The translations under genes and the position numbers were made by a program. A model generated the notes under the pieces. That model had not been told where the DNA came from and searched no databases. It saw only the letters and a program-made list of their open reading frames with translations. 15,942 bases of DNA from Bacillota bacterium (GTDB lineage Bacteria; Bacillota; Clostridia; Acetivibrionales; DSM-1351): the NCBI GenBank assembly GCA_023397905.1, contig JAEWSZ010000205.1, positions 1 through 15,942 on the forward strand, written 5' to 3'. Positions within the stretch are counted from its first letter, which is position 1. Each line of letters begins with the position of its first letter. Shown in pieces: positions 12,276 to 15,942 of the stretch.

Positions 12276-13175
12276 TCATCCGCGCATTATTTCCAGCACG
12301 TTTTTTATGTCTGATGGCAGCTCAGCGGTGAATATGGCTTCTTTTCGCGTCTCAGGGTGGAGGATTTTCGTAATGTGCGAATGGAGGGCCTGCCGGGAAA
12401 TTAAGAATCCGGTACTGTCCGTATACAGTGTATCGCCATAAATGGGAAAGCCCATGGCCTGGCAATGCACCCGGATCTGATGGGTTCTGCCCGTCTCCAA
12501 CTTAAATCTAAGCAGAGCGGTGTTATATGAATCGAACTTCTCCATAACCTGGTAGTGGGTCACGGAAGGAGCACCTGTATCGGATATGTGTCTGAGCATG
12601 ATGCTGTCCGGTTTTCTGTCTATCGGAAGGTCAATGGTCCCGGAATTCTGCGGGGGGATGCCCTGGACAATGCCCAGGTATTCCTTCTCAAATATTTTTT
12701 GCTGCATCTGGCGTATGAGCATTTCCTGGGCAAACTGGTTTTTAGCGAATATTATTATGCCTGAGGTTTCCCTGTCAAGCCTGCTGACAGGTCTGATCTT
12801 TTTGGAAACGCCTTTTTGCTTCAGATAGTACATGATCCCGTTGGCAATGGTTGAATCAGGATGGCTGCTGGTAGGGTGCACCACAATGCCCGGCTGCTTG
12901 TTCAGCACAAGAAGGCAGTCGTCTTCATGGAGGATGTCCAGGGGAATATCCTGGGGCTCAATATATTCGCAGTCTTCTTCCAGTTCAAGTTCCACTCTGA
13001 GTTTGTCATTTTCCTTCACAGGATGTGTTACATAGACGGGGACACCGTTTAAATATATCTTATTCTGGTATTTCAACTTTTTGACAAGCCTTTCCGAAAG
13101 CTGCATTTTGCTTTTCAGGACGTATTTCAGCGGTTTGCCGTCGTCGGCTTTATCGATTATTTGCTCTAAAATCAT
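12276..13175 (-). CDS. RluA/RluD-family pseudouridine synthase
   Basis: 299 residues from ATG 13175. The frame is open to 13277, but the extra N-terminal residues (RSRNSEFRFFPGFRTN...) are translated repeat DNA upstream of the predicted promoter. An S4 RNA-binding domain lies at about 14-60 (KYVLKSKMQLSERLVKKLKYQNKIYLNGVPV). The catalytic domain follows: DCLLVLNKQPGIVVHPT (86-102), and motif II RPVSRLDRETSGIIIFAKN with catalytic Asp134. Later KEYLGIVQG and LLRFKLETGRTHQIRVHCQAMGFPIYGD complete the family fingerprint. These enzymes isomerise uridine in 23S rRNA or tRNA. The RluD type (U1911/1915/1917) is likely, but clostridia carry several paralogues and the target cannot be fixed from sequence. 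GGAGA precedes the start. Confidence 0.95.
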   Translation of the reverse strand: MILEQIIDKADDGKPLKYVLKSKMQLSERLVKKLKYQNKIYLNGVPVYVTHPVKENDKLRVELELEEDCEYIEPQDIPLDILHEDDCLLVLNKQPGIVVHPTSSHPDSTIANGIMYYLKQKGVSKKIRPVSRLDRETSGIIIFAKNQFAQEMLIRQMQQKIFEKEYLGIVQGIPPQNSGTIDLPIDRKPDSIMLRHISDTGAPSVTHYQVMEKFDSYNTALLRFKLETGRTHQIRVHCQAMGFPIYGDTLYTDSTGFLISRQALHSHITKILHPETRKEAIFTAELPSDIKNVLEIMRG

Positions 13176-13200
13176 TGTTTTCTCCGGTAGCTGGTTTGTT

Positions 13201-13240
13201 CTGAAGCCGGGAAAAAATCTGAATTCTGAATTCCGGCTTC
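13201..13240. repeat. Hairpin element with GAATTC-type tandem repeat in the pseudouridine synthase leader
   Basis: GAAGCCGG (13203-13210) and CCGGCTTC (13233-13240) are exact reverse complements. Their 22-base loop contains CTGAATT twice in tandem. On the minus strand the unit reads GGAATTCAGAATTCAG, the same word family as the spacer at 2609-2869. It lies between the predicted -10 and the gene start. Confidence 0.6.
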
Positions 13241-13248
13241 TGACTACT

Positions 13249-13254
13249 ATTATA
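13249..13254 (-). promoter_or_regulatory. Likely -10 box of the pseudouridine synthase gene
   Basis: Perfect TATAAT on the minus strand (TTGTATAATAG), about 75 bases before ATG 13175. The -35 region is poor. The position supports the internal start at 13175 over 13277. Confidence 0.45.
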
Positions 13255-13337
13255 CAATATCTCATTAAATTTTTCATTAATACGCCGGATACGCTATAAA
13301 ATGAAATGTTGTTCTGGCTGACTGGCGAGAAATGGTA

Positions 13338-13343
13338 TATAAT
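13338..13343 (+). promoter_or_regulatory. Likely -10 box of the PLP-enzyme gene
   Basis: TATAAT in GGTATATAATATT, 47 bases before the ATG at 13391. No good -35 at 16-18 bp is present; CTGACT at 13318-13323 is too close. Confidence 0.45.
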
Positions 13344-13390
13344 ATTTTATAACAATATCAGTCAATTGACACGAAAGAGGACGTCATTCA

Positions 13391-14668
13391 ATGGATTTAA
13401 AGACAAAGGATTATTTAAAGCGGCATTTCGGAATAGAGGACAGGGTAATTGAACTGGCCGGGCAGGCTGAGCAGGATGCCTCGGCGGTTTTTGAAAGAAT
13501 AGAAGCGGTTAAACAACTGAACCAGTTAAAAGTAATAAAGGCCATGCAGGACAACAAACTCAGCGATTCACATTTCAACGGCACCACCGGCTACGGCTAT
13601 GACGACAGGGGAAGGGAAGTTCTGGACAGCGTTTACGCAGATGTATTCGGTGCCGAAGACGCCCTGGTGAGGCATCAGATCGTATCCGGCACCCAGGCTC
13701 TGGCCCTGTGCCTGTTCGGGAACCTGAGACCGGGGGACGAGCTGGTTGCTGTGACCGGCAAGCCTTATGATACCCTGGAGGAAGTAATCGGCATAAGAGG
13801 TGAGAACTGCGGCTCTCTGAAGGAATTTGGAGTGAGCTATAAGCAGGTGGAGCTGAAAAGCGATGGAAAACCAGACCTGCAGGGAATAAAGGCAGCCGTA
13901 TCCTCAAAGACAAAAATAGCCATGATACAGCGCTCAAGGGGTTATTCCTGGAGAGATGCCCTGTGTATCGACGACATAAGGAATATTATCGGCACTGTAA
14001 AATCTGTAAGTAAAGATATCATCATAATGGTTGACAATTGTTACGGGGAATTTGTGGAAGAAATTGAACCCATTGAGGCGGGCGCCGATATAATAGCGGG
14101 TTCCTTGATAAAAAACCCGGGAGGAGGACTGGCTCTCACAGGCGGTTACATCGCCGGAAAAAAGGAGCTGGTGGAGCAGGCAGCTTACCGTCTGACCTCG
14201 CCGGGGCTGGGCAAGGAGGTGGGAGCGTCGCTGGGAAACAACAGGCTTATGTTCCAGGGGCTGTTTCTCTCTCCGCACGTTGTGGCGGAGAGCCTGAAGG
14301 GAGCGGTCTTTTGCGCGGCTCTGATGGCCCGCGCGGGTTTTGAAACGCTGCCCACCGTGAACGCCAGAAGGAGCGATATAATCCAGGCCGTCAAGTTCGA
14401 CAATGAAGAGAGTCTTATAGCCTTTTGCCAGGGAATACAGAAGGGGTCTCCCGTGGATTCCTACGTTACCCCCCAGCCCTGGAATATGCCGGGTTATGAC
14501 TCTCCGGTTATAATGGCGGCAGGCGCTTTTGTCCAGGGGTCGTCCATTGAGCTGAGCGCCGACGCTCCCATAAAAAGCCCATATATTGCATACATGCAGG
14601 GTGGTCTGGTGTACGAACATGTAAAACTTGGAAATATGATCGCGCTTCAGAAATTGTTTGGCAATTAA
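13391..14668 (+). CDS. Methionine gamma-lyase-like PLP enzyme (aluminum resistance protein family)
   Basis: 425 residues, normal for the PF06838-type family annotated as methionine gamma-lyase family or aluminum resistance protein. It is a fold-type I PLP enzyme: FNGTTGYGYDDRGREVLDSVYADVFGAEDALVRHQIVSGTQALAL, with the phosphate-binding SGTQA at 99-103. MVDNCYGEF contains Asp215, which would contact the pyridine nitrogen. AGSLIKNPGGG carries the Schiff-base Lys241. The enzyme is cytosolic and presumably acts on sulfur amino acids; the true substrate of this subfamily is not settled. GAGG (13377-13380) lies 10 bases before the ATG. The 115-base gap to the HlyD-like gene contains a hairpin. In other Clostridia this gene pair sits next to the YggS/SepF cell-division cluster; whether that holds here is not visible. 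Confidence 0.94.
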   Translation: MDLKTKDYLKRHFGIEDRVIELAGQAEQDASAVFERIEAVKQLNQLKVIKAMQDNKLSDSHFNGTTGYGYDDRGREVLDSVYADVFGAEDALVRHQIVSGTQALALCLFGNLRPGDELVAVTGKPYDTLEEVIGIRGENCGSLKEFGVSYKQVELKSDGKPDLQGIKAAVSSKTKIAMIQRSRGYSWRDALCIDDIRNIIGTVKSVSKDIIIMVDNCYGEFVEEIEPIEAGADIIAGSLIKNPGGGLALTGGYIAGKKELVEQAAYRLTSPGLGKEVGASLGNNRLMFQGLFLSPHVVAESLKGAVFCAALMARAGFETLPTVNARRSDIIQAVKFDNEESLIAFCQGIQKGSPVDSYVTPQPWNMPGYDSPVIMAAGAFVQGSSIELSADAPIKSPYIAYMQGGLVYEHVKLGNMIALQKLFGN

Positions 14669-14707
14669 AAATTATTTTCCAAATATTTTATTACAGGAAA
14701 ATAATTT
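14669..14707 (+). terminator. Perfect 12-bp hairpin after the PLP-enzyme gene
   Basis: AAATTATTTTCC (14669-14680) and GGAAAATAATTT (14696-14707) are exact reverse complements, starting immediately after the stop codon. The stem is AT-rich and no T tract follows (GATAAAATAAAAT), so it may be a weak terminator or an mRNA 3'-end stabiliser. Confidence 0.5.
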
Positions 14708-14751
14708 GATAAAATAAAATCCATGGGAAAATGTTTTTAAAACTATTTGTG

Positions 14752-14768
14752 CGCCGGCTATACCGGCG
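14752..14768 (+). other. GC-rich hairpin abutting the RBS of the HlyD-like gene
   Basis: CGCCGG (14752-14757) pairs perfectly with CCGGCG (14763-14768) around loop CTATA. The ribosome binding site GGGGTGGGGA starts at the foot of the stem (14768-14777). The stem could tune ribosome access without covering the SD. Confidence 0.6.
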
Positions 14769-14783
14769 GGGTGGGGAAGCTGC

Positions 14784-15942
14784 ATGAAAAATGTTTTTAA
14801 AAAGCAGAGCGTCAGGATCGGAACGCTGATCCTGGCGGTGTTTCTGTTGATATATCTGCCCTCGTTGCTTTTTCTGATATACAGTAACGGCGTTGAGACA
14901 GATATACTTAAAATAGGAAAAATAGAAGAGATACAAAATATAGACGGGGTATTTGTCCGGAATGAGGAAATCATAAAATCCCCGGAAACGGGAAATTGCG
15001 TAATGGATGCTGTCGAAGGGGAAAAGGTTCCCGCTTCTTACAGAATTGCTACCGTAGTAAAAAATGTTCCGGTTTCCACCTATGAAGATCTGAAAACCAA
15101 GGAGCTTGAAATAAGCAGGGCGGAAAAGGCACAGAAAGAAAATATAAATACTTTTTCAAGCGATATTAAAAAGCTGGATGCCGAGATCATCGACAAGGTC
15201 AAGGATCTGGCCCAAAAATCCTCGGGGGGAAGCCTGGTGGACAGTTATGACACCCTGACAAATATTGACGGCATAGTTTACAGAAAATCTGATATTTTCG
15301 GGGACAGCAGCAAATCAGCGGAGTATATTAATAAATTAAAGAGTGAGAAGGCGGCAATACAAAATAAATTGAACAATAATGTGAAGGAAATACGCACAGG
15401 CGCCTCCGGACTCATATCCTTTGCCATTGACGGGTATGAAACAATACTTACGCCTGACTTTATAAGAAATGCAACTCCGAAGGACCTGGAAAATATTACG
15501 ACGAAGGAAACCAACAGGGACTTCAATGTAATTGACGCCGAAAAGGGCAAGCCTGTTGCAAAACTGGTAAAGGATCTGGACAGTTATCTTGTGACTGCCA
15601 TCGGCGAAAAGTACTGTGCCGATTTGAAGCTGAACAGAAAGCTCACTCTGAGGATCAATGACATAGGTCTGAGCATAGACGCGGATATTATATATATTTC
15701 AAACGTCATAGACGGAAAGCGTATAGTTGCTTTTAAATTTGATACGTCCCTCAATGAAACGGTGGGATTGAGAAGGGCAAATGCGGATATGATACTTTCC
15801 AGCGCCACCGGCTTAAAAGTTCCGTACAGCTGCCTGCAGAATATTGATACAGGGAACAAGACGGCCGAGATAATGCTTGTAAAGGGAAGCAGCGCCACAA
15901 GAAGGAAGGTGCGTATCGTGGGAATGAACGACGATGCGGTGA
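14784..15942 (+). CDS. Membrane-anchored HlyD-like protein, N-terminal 386 residues; 3' end outside window
   Basis: Open from ATG 14784 to the window end with no stop; GGGGTGGGGA precedes the start. After a short basic N-terminus (MKNVFKKQSVRIG) there is one membrane helix (about 14-33, TLILAVFLLIYLPSLLFLIY), then a long extracytoplasmic part. Residues about 38-95 (VETDILKIGKIEEIQNIDGVFVRNEEIIKSPETG...) have the beta-barrel/lipoyl-like look of HlyD-family adaptors. Residues 105-140 and 175-205 are charged helices able to form a coiled-coil hairpin, and beta-rich sequence follows. Clostridial relatives are annotated HlyD family efflux adaptor, although no partner exporter is adjacent. It follows the PLP-enzyme gene in the same direction. 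A role in the envelope or division region is suggested only by the usual gene order of this class. Confidence 0.85.
   Translation, partial: MKNVFKKQSVRIGTLILAVFLLIYLPSLLFLIYSNGVETDILKIGKIEEIQNIDGVFVRNEEIIKSPETGNCVMDAVEGEKVPASYRIATVVKNVPVSTYEDLKTKELEISRAEKAQKENINTFSSDIKKLDAEIIDKVKDLAQKSSGGSLVDSYDTLTNIDGIVYRKSDIFGDSSKSAEYINKLKSEKAAIQNKLNNNVKEIRTGASGLISFAIDGYETILTPDFIRNATPKDLENITTKETNRDFNVIDAEKGKPVAKLVKDLDSYLVTAIGEKYCADLKLNRKLTLRINDIGLSIDADIIYISNVIDGKRIVAFKFDTSLNETVGLRRANADMILSSATGLKVPYSCLQNIDTGNKTAEIMLVKGSSATRRKVRIVGMNDDAV

Noticed and set aside
13934..14620. 228-codon minus-strand open frame opposite the PLP enzyme
   Set aside because: It is a shadow of a gene with clear PLP motifs; Arg/His-rich and without a domain.

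Overview
This window looks like a piece of chromosome from a low-to-mid GC Gram-positive anaerobe of the class Clostridia. That is an inference from several signs: strong AGGAGG-type ribosome binding sites, heavy use of AGA/AGG and ATA codons, GGGAC-stem rho-independent terminators, a DUF896 (YnzC-type) protein, the PadR/HAAS and LytTR/DUF3021 gene pairs, and the methionine-gamma-lyase-like gene followed by a membrane-anchored HlyD-like gene. I saw no rRNA, tRNA, CRISPR array, intact insertion sequence or phage gene. Most of the window is ordinary chromosomal content, with accessory material between the genes.

Layout. (1) 1-2608: two overlapping genes encode the halves of a heterodimeric ABC exporter, the first cut by the window edge. 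Their motifs predict one degenerate and one canonical ATP site. (2) 2609-3887: a spacer of degenerate GGATTCGGAATGAAAG/GAATTCAGAAT-type repeats, a helical protein with a J-domain-like HPE motif (2870-3667), a perfect 19-bp AT-rich hairpin, and a 147-bp nested inverted-repeat (cloverleaf-like) element. (3) 3888-5570, minus: a three-gene operon (PadR regulator, HAAS/DUF1700-like membrane protein, small membrane-anchored protein). It is driven by a near-consensus promoter embedded in a 45-bp perfect palindrome. (4) 5664-7157, minus: a terminator, an RlmI-type rRNA cytosine methyltransferase and a DUF896 protein.

(5) 7219-9577, plus: a lone cheW with its own promoter and strong terminator, then LytTR regulator, DUF3021 membrane protein and ICMT-family membrane methyltransferase, ending in a bidirectional terminator. 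(6) 9591-10782, minus: ychF (Obg-like ATPase) with an operator-like palindrome in its promoter. (7) 10841-11516, plus: a double zinc-ribbon/TM2 protein with its terminator. (8) 11567-13254, minus: a MerR-type DNA-binding protein with a long C-terminal tail and an RluA/RluD-type pseudouridine synthase. (9) 13338-15942, plus: a methionine gamma-lyase-like PLP enzyme and a membrane-anchored HlyD-like protein that runs off the window end.

How the parts work together. The ABC pair forms one exporter. The PadR trio looks like a self-repressed envelope-response module. LytTR-DUF3021 is a recurrent regulator/membrane partner pair, here extended by a membrane methyltransferase. The methyltransferase, pseudouridine synthase and YchF are translation-related housekeeping genes. 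The best candidates for something undescribed are the 147-bp cloverleaf element, the 45-bp palindromic promoter with its leader hairpin, the HPE J-like protein, and the structured leader before the LytTR gene.
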